Positions 11,001 to 21,225 are shown, counted from the first letter of the stretch. The stretch is 29,121 nucleotides of DNA from Elysia marginata (GCA_019649035.1 BMAT01012661.1:519860-548980); one strand, 5' to 3'. Notes: generated by a model from the sequence alone, not told the origin. Numbers and translations: made by a program.

Positions 11001-11520
11001 GACCTTCAAACTACACATCTCGCTATTTCGGCCGACGCTCAGCACCAAAACATCGCATCGTGTTAAAATAAAAAGAAGTTTTACAAATGAATTCATGAGC
11101 TTTCCATTTGTATCAATTAAGGTAGAACTTTGTAAGTGACCTCGAAAGTCCTGTAATCGGCGTGTGAAAATTAGCTGTTCTTAGAATTCGTGGTCCTTTC
11201 GTTTCTGCGTTATATAGCCCTTCAAGTCGGGTACATCATAAGAAAGCGCGACCTCTGACCTCTATTGTATCAAAAATTCAACTGACTGGCTGAATTGGCA
11301 CCGAGTGATAGGCAATCAAAACAACTTGGCATCCCATGCGTGCGATCCATGAATGGGCTCTTAAGTCCAGTGTTTACCTCATCACTGCCTCGCGGCACAG
11401 AGCGGCTTATCAAACAAACAGCTGCGTCGCGAGCACCGCTGAGCTGCTGATAGCCTGTGCTTATTTATGCCGTGTTTCGTTGACCGCTACTTAAGTTTTA
11501 TTGAAATTGCATTGATGAAT
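11000..11520. promoter_or_regulatory. Possible promoter / 5' UTR region (CpG-richer patch)
   Basis: This patch is visibly richer in CpG and G+C than the flanks (for example GCTGCGTCGCGAGCACCGCT around 11422-11441). It lies upstream of RCAN on the plus strand and upstream of any minus-strand gene to its left. A TATA-like TTATATAG lies near 11210. Since the RCAN start-codon exon seems to be preceded by a splice acceptor at 13220, a non-coding first exon must lie upstream, and this is the best candidate area. I cannot place a transcription start. Confidence 0.25.
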
Positions 11521-12540
11521 TATAAGGCTTTACGTGATCCTTTTTCGTTTGAAATTCAAAAACAAAAACAAAGGTCTCAAGTTTTTTTCAGTTCTCGATG
11601 CGCCCACTAAATCGAAGGGAGTCATGTTACAAACTCTCAAATTGACCGTCAACAGTATAATAACACGTCTAGATCTAATCTAGTTTCGTCGCTGCCAATG
11701 ATATAGTTTAAATAAAAAATAACAATAGAACAGTACACGCTTAGACCATAAACTGCGCTATGTTATCGGTCATTGAACTTCTGTCCCGACCTTGACCGTA
11801 ACTGCACTAGGCCTACCTTGAGTACCGTCCTACTGATTCTAGGCACATCAAGCTCGAATGGGTGGTCTTTCTATTCTAGACCTTTAATCGATCTGAGGTT
11901 GAAAGTTTTTTTAAAATAAGTTAATGTTAAATTTCCTACCACATTTTCATGACTAATTGGTAAATAGGAATATAATAAACTATGAAATAGGTCTCATTTG
12001 AAAATCCAGTGGCCTGCAGTAACGGACATGAAATTGATGAAGTTATTTCTCACTCTCAGATCCATATGCGTCTCACCTCTCCTACAAAAGCTCTTTTGTT
12101 TGCCAGTTGCATTTTGCATGCATTTCAAAGTTACTTTGTTTGCCTTTGAATGTCATGGGATCAATAGTTTCCCAGCTATTTAAACTTAAAAGAGATAGAA
12201 AATATTTTATTTATAGTCTAGACATTTTGTTCGCATGAAAAATCTACTATCTAGGTCTTCTATGAAAATGATTTTCAGATTCAACTTAAAAAGTTACGAC
12301 CAATGATCTTTTTCTTGGGCATATATATAATAGAAGGTTTGGGGTAGTTTTGAGGTACTAAAAAGTAAAATTATAAAGTTCTATTTATTTGAAGTTTCTC
12401 AAACCTGCCTGTATCTGTTTTAGTTGGCTAGAGCTTTCATCTTGCCCACTGTTAACTAGCTAAAAGCTAAGCTTTTCACTTTGTCATGCACATGATCATC
12501 ATGTATGTATACACAATTATAAAGTGTGTCCCTTGGAATA
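11520..12540. other. Non-coding
   Basis: No coding signal. The 11998-12183 frame lacks motif or splice support. Palindromes TAGGCCTA at 11808-11815 and TCTAGATCT near 11668 are present. Confidence 0.5.
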
Positions 12541-12711
12541 CAATTAAAATCAATACCTTTAAGTTAAAAGGGAAACTCTTGCTTAAAGTCAACCCTGCTT
12601 AGCAGTCCCATCTTTCATTACATTTTTGTAATCACCAATGGTTATTATAAGGTGACAGTTATAATTAATGGTTTTCCTGCCCAAGGTGTTGACTTTGTCA
12701 GGATTCCACTG
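12541..12711 (+). mobile_element. MITE copy d, left end eroded
   Basis: Shares GGGAAACTCTTGCTTAAAGT, then CAGTCCCAT, then GTTGACTTTGTCAGGATTCC-ACTG with copies c and e. The left terminus has lost its CAGTGGAATCC, and the right flank no longer reads TA, so this is an older copy. Confidence 0.75.
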
Positions 12712-13220
12712 CAACTTCCATTAATTAGTAAATTTTAGAGTTTGTAACTCATAATTAAATCATGATCTAGAAATTTTCTTTTGGTATTATGCAATAGTCC
12801 TTATTATTGTGCAATAGTCCTTGTCAAGTTGGCTTTGGTTTAGGGATAAACTAATAAAGTAAATCTATTCAAAAGGTCTGACTCTGAGTGAAATTGCCCA
12901 GCAACTATTATGAGGAACAAAACTGTTCCATGTTTTTTTTCATTCACTATTTTACTTAATTACAGTTATTCAGGCAGGACATTAGGATAATATAGATATT
13001 TATTTGAATTATACTTCACCCATGACATCTCTGGACAGCAGAAGATTGTGTTAGTTTGTTTTTGCCGAGTGCTATGGTACTGTGTTGGACTATGAGTGGG
13101 ATATGGTTAAATGGACCCAAATAGGCTGTATAATTTTTAACAGTCTTTTCAAATTTAAAAATCAGATTTCCTCATTTGTTGGTGTATTAATTTTCTCAAC
13201 TCAAAATCTTTTTTTAACAG
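12712..13220. other. Non-coding, upstream of the RCAN start exon
   Basis: Contains a small imperfect tandem repeat of a TATTATGCAATAGTCC-like unit at 12785-12825. The last 20 bases form the pyrimidine tract of the acceptor at 13219-13220. Confidence 0.5.
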
Positions 13221-13565
13221 GTCATAAAGAAGCAAGCCACAAGAACCAAAGTACGCTGTGACATACAGATATATTTTAAATTCAATTTTTTTCGGATATT
13301 AATTTCTTAACTTTAGAGCATTTCAAGTCAAACACAAGTGATAAGAAGGGAAGAAAGTAAATACATTTATAAAACCTTGGAAAGCTGCATTTAACTTTAA
13401 GGCACAATGAGTGGCAACGTCGATCAAATGGATTTCACAGACGACATAGATAATCTTTGTGACGATATGGATAGCCTGATGGATATGTCAGATCTGGATG
13501 ACTTGCCCACAGCAATCATTGTCACAAGTGTTCCTTCATCTGTTTTTTTAGATGGAGATTCACAG
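13221..13565 (+). other. RCAN: RCAN first visible exon: 5' UTR plus first coding segment
   Basis: A pyrimidine tract ending TTTTTTTAACAG precedes base 13221, so the 186 bases before the ATG are probably a 5' UTR continuing from an unseen upstream exon. The exon ends at a CAG with donor GTATGC at 13566. The start context is GGCACAATGA. An alternative, weaker acceptor (TTTAAG) at 13400 lies just before the ATG. Confidence 0.6.
13407..13565 (+). CDS. RCAN: RCAN coding exon 1
   Basis: Encodes residues 1-53: the acidic Asp/Met-rich leader and the first strand of the RRM-like domain (LPTAIIVTSVP). Ends in phase 0 at CAG with GTATGC donor. The frame runs on past the donor to 13628 in intronic sequence, which is not coding. 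Confidence 0.95.
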
Positions 13566-16500
13566 GTATGCAGTACTATAATCTATCTGTACCAAAAATG
13601 CTGTTGTAAAAAGTTGTTACAAAAGTAAAATTGTGAAATAGTGAACACTTTTGAACAAAATGTTATCCTCTTTTATTTTTCTTAAACTAATTTCAGTCAG
13701 AAATAAATTTTTAATAGGCCAGAGTTCAGAAGTTTTACACTGAAATAGAAATCCTTATGGCAATTTGAATTGCATGTTTACTTTATAGGTATAATAGATA
13801 ACCTTTACAGTTGAGACCATATAACGGCTAGTGTTTTAACGCCAACTCCGGTTATAACAGCATTTTTCCACGCTCCTTTTATTTCCCTAAAAAATCAATA
13901 AACTTCCACTGCTATGACGGCACCAATGACCATAATTTCTGCTTTAACAGCATTTTGGGTGGGCGTACCTATGAACTAAACAGGCATTGACCAGGCACAA
14001 ATTGTTAGGCCGTCACTCAAAAACATCTAAGTAATGAATCTCAAGTTCGCAGTGAAATTTATTGAAATTTATGCACTAACTTGATGATTCAGCGGTCATC
14101 ACAGTCACACCAACTCCCTATTTCCGCCTTTCCTCTCTCAGATCATAGCTTCACCCTTTATAACACCTGCGCAAGACTTACCTGAGTGCCCGTATCGATT
14201 TAACAGTCTTGTCTGATACTAACAGTGATATTGCTGATGGGCCTAAAAAGCACCACAGCCTTTTGCCCTTTCCTCTAACCTAACTTGCGCTCTTCATCAT
14301 AAAAACTATATGTATTAAACTTAAATTTATTTTAAAAAAAAAACTGGTAAAACTTTTGGCCTCTACTTAGCATAGGTGGGGTCTGATAATCATCCAAGCA
14401 AGGTTAGAGAGCTTTACTAAAATAATAACTCATGATTCAAGCCTTTTTTTAAGCATTAATTTAAGTCGCCTTTATTGTCTTCTGTTATAATGGAACCTAT
14501 AAAAAAGTCCCATCAGAGTTCTGCTGTATTATCATGAGGAAAGAAAAGAATAAAACTGTCAAAGGCTATCATCAGTTATTATTTGAGCAATACTCTCTAT
14601 AGAGACTTTGGAACTGAAAAACATTTTTTTCCCCTGCAGGCCACTTTTGAAAAGATCTTTTTGGATATTGATGGTGAAGCTACGTTTGCATACTTAAAGA
14701 ACTTCAAGAGGGTGAGAATCCAGTTCTCATCTGCGGACACAGCAGGCATAGCTAGGATAAAAAATGATGGTGCCCATGTTTGTGGCCAGCCTATCAGGTG
14801 TTATTTTTTCCAGGTTGGTCATTGTTTTTAAATTCTAATGCAGCTAGAGTTCATCCATAAAACAGCTTGCTTTAGCAGCAACTCAGAGTGAAACTGCTTT
14901 TTCCTTCGCCCCTTTATGTTTGCCCTTATGATCAACAGTAAAAGTTTATTGATTGAAACAGCACCATAAATGTTTTTTCTCTTTTGAGGGTGCTGTAGGT
15001 ATATTTATTTAACAATTAAGGCAGGTAGTTACGAGGTACAAATCATTAGTCTAACGCTTAAAGGAAAATACCAAAGTTTGCCTCTAATGTATTATATTTG
15101 TAAGCCAACTTAAGAATTGAGCACTTAATACACCAAGGGTTTGCACTTTAAATTATGAATAGCTCTAAATTTTTTCTTTGTGAATTTGAAATTGGCTTAA
15201 AAAGCACATGTTATTTCCCTTGTTCTTCACACAAGGTTTTGTTCCAAGCCATCTTACAACCTGTATGCACCACCTCACGGCTCTACCCACTGTCAGAGTG
15301 TGTGTTTTCTCATTTGTTGGCAGACTTGTATTTTCATCATAACAATTCCTTACACACCTAATGTGAGTTCTGAATCTCACCATATTTTTCGTTTACATTA
15401 TTGTTTACTCTCAACATTTTCCACACAGCTTCGCTCAGTGCCCAGTGACAGTCAGCATCTGCAGCTTCCCAAACCAACCAAGATGTTCCTCATTTCCCCG
15501 CCTGCTTCACCTCCAGTAGGATGGGAGTCTGTGCCGGAGTCTGAGCCTGTAGTCAACTATGACCTTCTCCATGCCATTGCCAGTCTTAATCCAGGTACAA
15601 ATATATGTTGGGCCTGAATTTCTGTTAATGGAACATGCAGTTTTTGATTGGAGACATGGTATTTTGTATGTAATCCACTCCTCCTTATTGAAAAGTTTTT
15701 GTTTATTACCAAGCAATTGTTTAATCTGCACTAAAATAATTGGGATTTTTTTTGCTGAGGTTGATTTGAACTGTACAAAAAATAATGGCAGTACAACTAC
15801 AAGAAAGAGCAAATATCTCTAAGTGATGTACTAAAAAGTAATGTAAATGGATAAACAGCTTTTGCTCATGGGTTCACATTATAAAAATAGAAATTGTTCC
15901 TTTTTTTTTTTTAACAAAGAAAATCTTTGGAAATACAGCAGTAGGCATTAAAGAGTGATATTAAAAAGATTTAAAAGGACTTGAAGAATGACAGATCTCT
16001 TCAAGGAATNNNNNNNNNNNNNNNNNNNNNNGCCACAACTTCAGGTTCTGAGTCTGATTCAGAGCCACTAATACCTTCAAGTTCATATTCAGAATCGTTG
16101 TCCCTCATATCTAACCCTAGATCCACTTCTTCATCACTGAATTCTGCCTCATTTATTATTTGTAATATGTTTGTTAGCTTTCTTCGTCTCTGCCCAGCCA
16201 GTAGCAAGTGAAACTAGGGTCTCATTGTTTGAGTAACCATAACTTCTAAAGTTAAAGAGTTGCATCCGGGAAACTCAGCATAAACAAAGATAAGAAGTTA
16301 TACTAATGTCCGAAACGAAACCCCACACTTCTGGCACATCTAGCTTGAGAAATCGATAGTTAATGTTGATGCGCCAAGGGGTGGCGCATCCGCGTTTGGC
16401 AACTGACGGGTGATGCGCCATACGCTGGCACATTCGTAGCAAGTGAGTTAAAGAGTGATATTAAAAAGATTTAAAAAGGACTTGAAGAATGACAGATCTC

Positions 16501-17451
16501 TTCAAGGAATAAGACATTGAGATATGTGACTAACAAGAGGCATATTTGCAAATCTATAAAGCCCATGACTTGATGGTGATTGTCTTAAGGTCCTTTCAGA
16601 GATAACTGACAAAACATACCTCAGAGGCCATCGCCCTCCTGTCTTCTTTTACTTTCTTTTGTTTTTTATCTATTTTGATTTTTATAAAAAAAACTCTGCA
16701 ATTTTAAGATCTTTCAATAGCTTGAATCAATGTCAATCTAGCAAAAAAAAATTGAAGCAGTTTCTGGGTATGGGATATATTTTAGTAAGTCCAGGTCTAT
16801 TATTTTCTGCAATTGTTAAAAAAATGTTAAACTTTTGCCTGTGTGTGTATTAACTTTTTAAGGAAACATAATAATAATACGGGTGTCACAGTATCATGTT
16901 TCAGTAATCTTGACAGGTAGACGACATTTATAGCCAAGCTTCTACCTTTTTACCTAATTTTGAGATAAATGCAAAATGTATCTCACGTAGATCTGATGAC
17001 GAATTGATGCAAAGAAATTTGACTACTCATGTAAAAGTTTCCATTGACCAATTCTAGAATTTCTATAGATACAATACATAAAGGCATGCTCATTTTTGGC
17101 CTCAATCTGACTTGGACCAAAAAGTATCAGCCTGACGAAACATGGATATATACAGAGGTTGAAGCAATAATAATCTCCAAAGTTTCTGTTTGATTATTTT
17201 TTAAGATTTTTTTTTGTTTGAACCACATTTAGTGTAAATACGTTCTTTTCTCTTTTTTTTCACTTGCTTCCCGCCTTTGACTTGACCCATCCCCATTAGG
17301 TGAAACTCATGAACTGCAGCCTTCAACAGAAGATGCACCAGCCATTGTTGTCCATTTGTGTGAGGATCCAGTTGGCTTTGGCAATCACAGCAATCTAGGA
17401 CCCAAGCAGAAAATCATAGGCACACGACGACCAGGTCCCAGCACCAGTTAG
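13407..17451 (+). CDS. RCAN: Regulator of calcineurin (RCAN / calcipressin), four coding exons
   Basis: Joining 13407-13565, 14640-14813, 15429-15594 and 17300-17451 gives 651 bases, 216 residues plus TAG. RCAN proteins bind calcineurin, the Ca2+/calmodulin-dependent phosphatase, and tune its activity and so NFAT-type signalling. Domains in order: an acidic N-terminus (residues 9-32, Asp-rich); an RRM-like domain with an RNP2-like strand AIIVTS (36-41) and an RNP1-like strand FKRVRIQF (75-82); the family signature FLISPPASPPVGW (131-143), whose Ser-Pro sites are phosphorylated in known RCANs; NYDLLHAI (154-161); the PxIxIT-like docking motif APAIVVH (179-185); and KIIGTRRP (204-211) near the C-terminus. 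Length is close to invertebrate RCANs. All introns are GT-AG: 1074, 615 and 1705 bases, phases 0, 0 and 1. The gene is intact. An alternative longer C-terminus is proposed below. Confidence 0.97.
13808..14526. mobile_element. Tigger/pogo-like MITE within RCAN intron 1
   Basis: TA followed by CAGTTGAGACCATATAACGG at the left, and CTGCTG followed by TA at the right, with AGAACTC just inside. Internal phrases (GGTTATAACAGC, GCTTTAACAGC, TTATAATGGAACC) are inverted relatives of the left end, as is common in Tigger-derived repeats. The inverted ends are diverged. No transposase frame is left. It accounts for about two thirds of intron 1. Confidence 0.5.
14640..14813 (+). CDS. RCAN: RCAN coding exon 2
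   Basis: Encodes residues 54-111, the middle of the RRM-like domain including FKRVRIQFSSADTAGIARI. The acceptor is TTTTTCCCCTGCAG and the donor CAG followed by GTTGGT; both borders are phase 0. The exon length of 174 is a multiple of three, so skipping it would keep frame but remove most of the domain. Confidence 0.96.
14814..15428. other. RCAN intron 2, no other feature seen
   Basis: GT-AG intron of 615 bases. Several short frames on both strands (15155-15383) are without support. Confidence 0.8.
15429..15594 (+). CDS. RCAN: RCAN coding exon 3
   Basis: Encodes residues 112-166 and the first base of codon 167. It carries the signature LPKPTKMFLISPPASPPVGW, the most diagnostic block of the family, and NYDLLHAI. 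The acceptor is TTTTCCACACAG and the donor CCAG followed by GTACAA. It ends in phase 1, the same phase as every downstream cassette exon listed below. Confidence 0.97.
15948..16009 (+). repeat. Left copy of a 62 bp direct repeat starting at TTAA
   Basis: Begins TTAAAGAGTGATATTAAAAA and ends CTCTTCAAGGAAT directly before the N gap. Nearly identical to 16448-16510, differing by one A in a homopolymer. See the piggyBac entry for the interpretation as empty-site and occupied-site haplotypes. Confidence 0.95.
16010..16031. other. Assembly gap (22 N)
   Basis: A run of N in RCAN intron 3. Its size may be arbitrary. It joins an unoccupied copy of the insertion site to the interior of a piggyBac-like element. 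Confidence 0.99.
16032..16447 (-). mobile_element. piggyBac-like DNA transposon, 5' end only, truncated by gap
   Basis: The right boundary abuts TTAA at 16448-16451, the obligatory piggyBac target. From 16207 leftwards the minus strand encodes an open N-terminus MLLAGQRRRKLTNIL, then an acidic Ser/Asp/Glu stretch (SGSESDSEPE), which resembles the acidic N-terminal region of piggyBac transposases. The frame runs into the gap after about 58 codons, so catalytic Asp residues cannot be checked. The 240 bases between the ATG and TTAA carry three copies of GATGCGCCA or its inverse, probable transposase-binding repeats. The other end of the element is absent. Family assignment rests on TTAA, end structure and N-terminal character. 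Confidence 0.65.
16368..16390. repeat. Subterminal palindrome of the piggyBac-like element
   Basis: GATGCGCCA, 5-base spacer, TGGCGCATC: perfect 9 bp arms. A third GATGCGCCA follows at 16412-16420. This lies about 60 bases inside the TTAA boundary. Confidence 0.9.
16448..16510 (+). repeat. Right copy of the direct repeat starting at TTAA
   Basis: Matches 15948-16009 with one extra A, then continues into unique intron sequence (AAGACATTGAG). This is the true right flank of the insertion. Confidence 0.95.
17300..17451 (+). CDS. RCAN: RCAN coding exon 4 (usual terminal coding exon)
   Basis: The acceptor is CCCATCCCCATTAG. It completes Gly167 and encodes ETHELQPSTEDAPAIVVH, then KQKIIGTRRPGPSTS and TAG at 17449-17451. 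The docking motif AIVVH and the TRRP motif are the calcineurin-binding elements known for the family. A GT at 17435, in CGACCAG-GTCCCA, lies in phase 1 four codons before the last sense codon. It could act as a weak alternative donor to the downstream cassette exons. Confidence 0.95.
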
Positions 17452-19133
17452 AGCTCCTGCCATATATTTCATTGTTTATACAGCATTGATTGATCTTTGT
17501 CAGACTCATTTCAAAATGTTTCAATTTGTTCCATTTGTTATTTATTAATGCAATTTCTGTTCAGAGTTTAACCTAAAGCTCCAGCAAAAAAGAAAAGTGC
17601 ATCAAATCAAAAATGCATTAGAAAACTATTTAGTCTAGGTATATTTCACATTTGAAAGAAATTTATTGAAGTCATGAAGGAAACCAAACCTGAACCTTTT
17701 AGCTTTTGTTAAGAGTTGAATGTGTTTTGGTAAATCGAATTTTTTACACTAAATGAAAGCCACGCTTTGTTATTTAAGTCAAGAAGAGAAAGGGTGTTTT
17801 TCTTTTGATAAATGATTTAGCAAATCCAGGTTAAGCCTGTCTTAACCCTATAAACAACAAATGTAATTATCAACATTACTCAAATTATGAATGAATCTCA
17901 AGGCAAGTTTTATGTTCATGACTTGGGGTTTTGTTTATAGGTTTGAATTTTTTTCAATTTTTTTTTCACTAGTAATAGTAATTCTAGTCAAAATGTCTTA
18001 AGATTTTTTGGGGCACACTTCTTTTAAAAAGAAGAGTTGAGTTGAAAAGTATTTCAGGTCATAGATACTCATCACTCATACCATTAAGATGTGATATAAC
18101 TTATATATGTACAAACTATTTTTTGTTGTGATTTGTTTTGATTGTTACTGTGCCTGAGTTTGTGCCTGTATACTTAATTTTTTTTTCAAATACAGACACC
18201 AAATTTCATATTTTATGAGATCAATTTTTTCTCTTTAATTATTAATTGTTATTATTTTGATTGACTCACATTGACATTTGTTATTTAAATTTTCTTAGCG
18301 AGACATTGTTATGAAATATATACACATTTTTAAATGGACTTAATTTGTAATCTCTGGCACTCAGTTCTTTCTATATATTTCATCAGCACAGGAATAGATC
18401 ATTTTTTTAATGAATCATTTATTATGCCTAAACCTAGACATTAGCTCTCTCTGTTTCTCTAGATACAATATCATTTGATAATAATTTAATTTGAGTGAAG
18501 AATGAAAGTAAATGGACAACAAACTTGTCAACTCAATGGAGTCACCCACTATAAGCCAGCCTAAATACCTAGAATCGCACCATTTTTGCTAATTTATTTT
18601 TGCCTTGTTAAAAAATTAGTAATAAAAAGTTGTAGAGTTTTCAAAGGGAAATCACCAAATTCAAGTAGAAAAGATTCCCTATATTACAATACCAGGATGG
18701 CTGCCTTTTGACTGATAGCTGTTTGGGAAAAAATTTCATAATCCGTTCTATTATATGATACAGTGCAACTTGAGCACTCACTTAGGCTGTCATGTCATAC
18801 TATAAGACACGACTTCATTGATTTGATGAGTAAAAAATATTGCATACTAATCACCTTTATTTGTTTCGGCTTTGATGTGACATCTGTTTGTTTTAAACTG
18901 TGAAATGAGGTTTCTATGAGAATTATGCAGCATGCAACATTATAATATGAATATTAATTAAGGTAAATACATTTACACTTGAGCCCTTTATGAGTCCTTA
19001 GAATTTACGGGAAAAAAATATAGTTATTTTTTTATGTATGTAAGAAAGAATAACTTTTCATTTTTAATAAACAAAATGCATTGTATTCTGTTATGAAAAT
19101 GACTCATTTTTCAAATGTATCTTGCAATCTCAG
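17452..19133 (+). other. RCAN: RCAN 3' UTR and/or long intron; AATAAA at 18621 and 19066
   Basis: No coding frame. The first AATAAA after the stop is at 18621-18626 (3' UTR of about 1.17 kb), and another is at 19066-19071. If the alternative donor at 17435 is used, the whole stretch is intron. Confidence 0.5.
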
Positions 19134-19190
19134 ACAAGGCTGACATATCCAAAGCACCATGCAAGAGACCACCAATAAAGAAAGATCAGG
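19134..19190 (+). CDS. Candidate RCAN C-terminal cassette exon A (57 bp, phase 1-1)
   Basis: The acceptor is CTTGCAATCTCAG and the donor CAGG followed by GTAAAG. In phase 1 it reads DKADISKAPCKRPPIKKDQ, Lys/Pro-rich and without stop. The length is divisible by three and both borders are phase 1, so it can be included or skipped without changing frame. It joins in phase to RCAN exon 3 (ends in phase 1) or to the weak donor in exon 4. Short exons are hard to prove from sequence alone; the case rests on the set of four. Confidence 0.55.
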
Positions 19191-19481
19191 GTAAAGATTC
19201 ATTGTGACCCTTTGAAGTTTTTTCTTCTGCAAATAGTTTCCCCAATTTGATTGCATTTATGCATTTAATTTCCTTTTTTAGTCAAATAAAACTGTCATTT
19301 TCTACTTTTGCCAGTACTAAGGGAAGCAATTATAAAGAAATTATAGCTAAATATGTACAGACAGATATTGCGATTGTTATTTGTTTATGAATCATGTTTC
19401 CCTCACATAAAAAATGGTTGAGTTTGATAGTAGAGGCAAGTAATAACCTCTAGACCTATGTTGTTCGGTAATGATCCACAG

Positions 19482-19535
19482 GGGCTAAATCGAAGGACTC
19501 TGAAGAACAAATGTCCTGTGTAGATCAAGATAAAG
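19482..19535 (+). CDS. Candidate RCAN C-terminal cassette exon B (54 bp, phase 1-1, GC donor)
   Basis: The acceptor is AATGATCCACAG. The donor is AAAG followed by GCAAGG, the consensus form of the minor GC-AG class. In phase 1 it reads GAKSKDSEEQMSCVDQDK. The polypyrimidine tract is poor, which with the GC donor would suggest regulated inclusion. The frame at 19552-19815 lies in another register beyond the donor and is not supported. Confidence 0.5.
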
Positions 19536-20150
19536 GCAAGGCACTCTTTAAATGTTTCATGGCCAGTCTCATTATGTTGGGTGTCGGAAATTTTTTTTCA
19601 TTGTGGACATGACTATAGAGCTTTTTGTCAAAAAGGAAATCCTCAAAAGTTTTCACATTTTAACAAGAATTTTTGCGCCTGCAAACTGTGTAGAAACTGA
19701 AAAAATGCTTTGTTCAAATAATAAGATCTCAAAACAAAAACGAATAAAGAAAAAAATTTCCTTATCCAGCGTATTTGGACTAGTTGTAAAAGTAATAATT
19801 AGTTCGTTTTTCTAAGTTGTATCATATTTATTGTTCTATCTTACCATATGCTTTGGCTGTTTTCCATGGGAAAACATGTTTGTTTTGGTCTTTGAAATGC
19901 TTGACCTTATTTCTGTTTATAGGATGAAATAAAACCTTCTAAAATAGAGTGCTGTGATTATATCATGTTTTGCTTAACAAATATTAAGAAGAAAAAGTTA
20001 ATTCATAAATAACAAATGATTAGCTTTTTTCAACTGACTGAGTTTTACCATTAGTCACTGGTGCAAGTTTATTCTTTAAAAACTCAATAACAGTTTAGTA
20101 AGAGAACAGAAAGAAGAAAAAATTCATTTTCATACACTTTTACCCCAAAG

Positions 20151-20219
20151 GACCTGATTTACCTGACACAGAGCATCAAGCTGAAAATGATGATGGTGAA
20201 AATATTCATGAAAAGGAAG
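20151..20219 (+). CDS. Candidate RCAN C-terminal cassette exon C (69 bp, phase 1-1)
   Basis: The acceptor is ACTTTTACCCCAAAG and the donor GGAAG followed by GTGAAC. In phase 1 it is strongly acidic: GPDLPDTEHQ then AENDDGENIHEKE. Codon use looks protein-like, against a flank full of TTT/AAA runs. Length divisible by three; symmetric phase 1. Confidence 0.6.
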
Positions 20220-21166
20220 GTGAACTACCTTTAAAACTATGTATTTCTTTTGATTTGTTATGTTGTTTACAACTTCTTTAAGTTTATTTAAATTTTACTT
20301 TGAATTTAAAAAAATCAACCCTTTTATGATTTGAATTGATATGTTTTTTTTTTTAAAATTTATTTAAAGTGTGCAGTGAAACTTAAGATTGCTCCTTGCT
20401 CTCAACAATTTTGTTTTGAACTCTCTTTGATGGTGTGTTTTTGCCTTGCCAACTACATTTGCGCTCAGTATTGTACTGGTTTTGCAATTGCTTTTGTAAA
20501 AAGGGTTGTTTTTCAAGGCAGGTAAAATGGGTAATATTTTGACAATTTTTCAAAATAGAAGCACAAGATCCTGTGTGATCAATTAAAGACAAAAAGAAAT
20601 GTGTGTTTGATTAGGTCAACTAAAGATGTTTATTTATAAACATTAAGCCCCTGAACTTTTGCACCCTGAGCCTTATTTTCCCTTCTACATGGCCTTTTGA
20701 GCAAAAATTGTAGATTTAGATCTAGTGATATTGGACTGGATCATCATTTTCATTGTCTGATTTTGGTAAGAAATAGTTGCACTATAATGTATAGGAAAAT
20801 AAAGCTCATCACGCTTAATCTGTACTGCAGGTACAAAGATAAAGAGCTGTCAACAACTAGACTTTGAATTTTGGTGTCCTTGTCCTTATCACTTAACAAT
20901 AAGTGAAATACACGCAGATTGTAAAACATCACAATTTTCATCATAGGATCAATCAAACTATCTTGGTGAGCTGTTTATTGTTGACAAGTTTGTCTTCAGT
21001 GGGATACAGTGACAATGACTTTTGAAATGTGATGGTGAATCTGTTGTATTCTTAATCGTACATCATGTCAAAGGTGTCTAATGAATGGCTCGGTAGTCTG
21101 TCTTGGCTAAGTAAAATTTTACACTCAAAACTTACCTTAGTTTTAGTTTAAGAAACCAGTGCATTC
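20220..21166. other. Non-coding (intron C-D of the proposed extension)
   Basis: Nothing recognised. A frame opening at the CTGCAG near 20830 stays open for about 40 codons but has no matching donor. The minus frames at 20383-20592 and 20750-20956 lack motif or splice support. Confidence 0.5.
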
Positions 21167-21225
21167 TGTACTGCACAATGTTTTTGTGAAGCCCTTGTAC
21201 TGCACAATGTTTTTTGTGAAGCCCT
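21167..21225. repeat. Tandem duplication of a 29-30 bp unit
   Basis: TGTACTGCACAATG, T-run, GTGAAGCCCT occurs twice (21167-21195, 21196-21225), differing by one T. Confidence 0.9.

Noticed and set aside
14178..14190. Strong-looking minus-strand donor (CTCAG-GTAAGTC)
   Set aside because: Lies within the intron 1 MITE with no exon-like sequence beside it.
19552..19815. 87-codon plus-strand frame after cassette exon B
   Set aside because: Different register from exon B, A+T-driven Lys/Ile/Phe composition, no acceptor leading into it.
20821..20945. CTGCAG followed by a phase-1 frame open for about 40 codons
   Set aside because: No donor in the matching phase, and the pyrimidine tract is weak.
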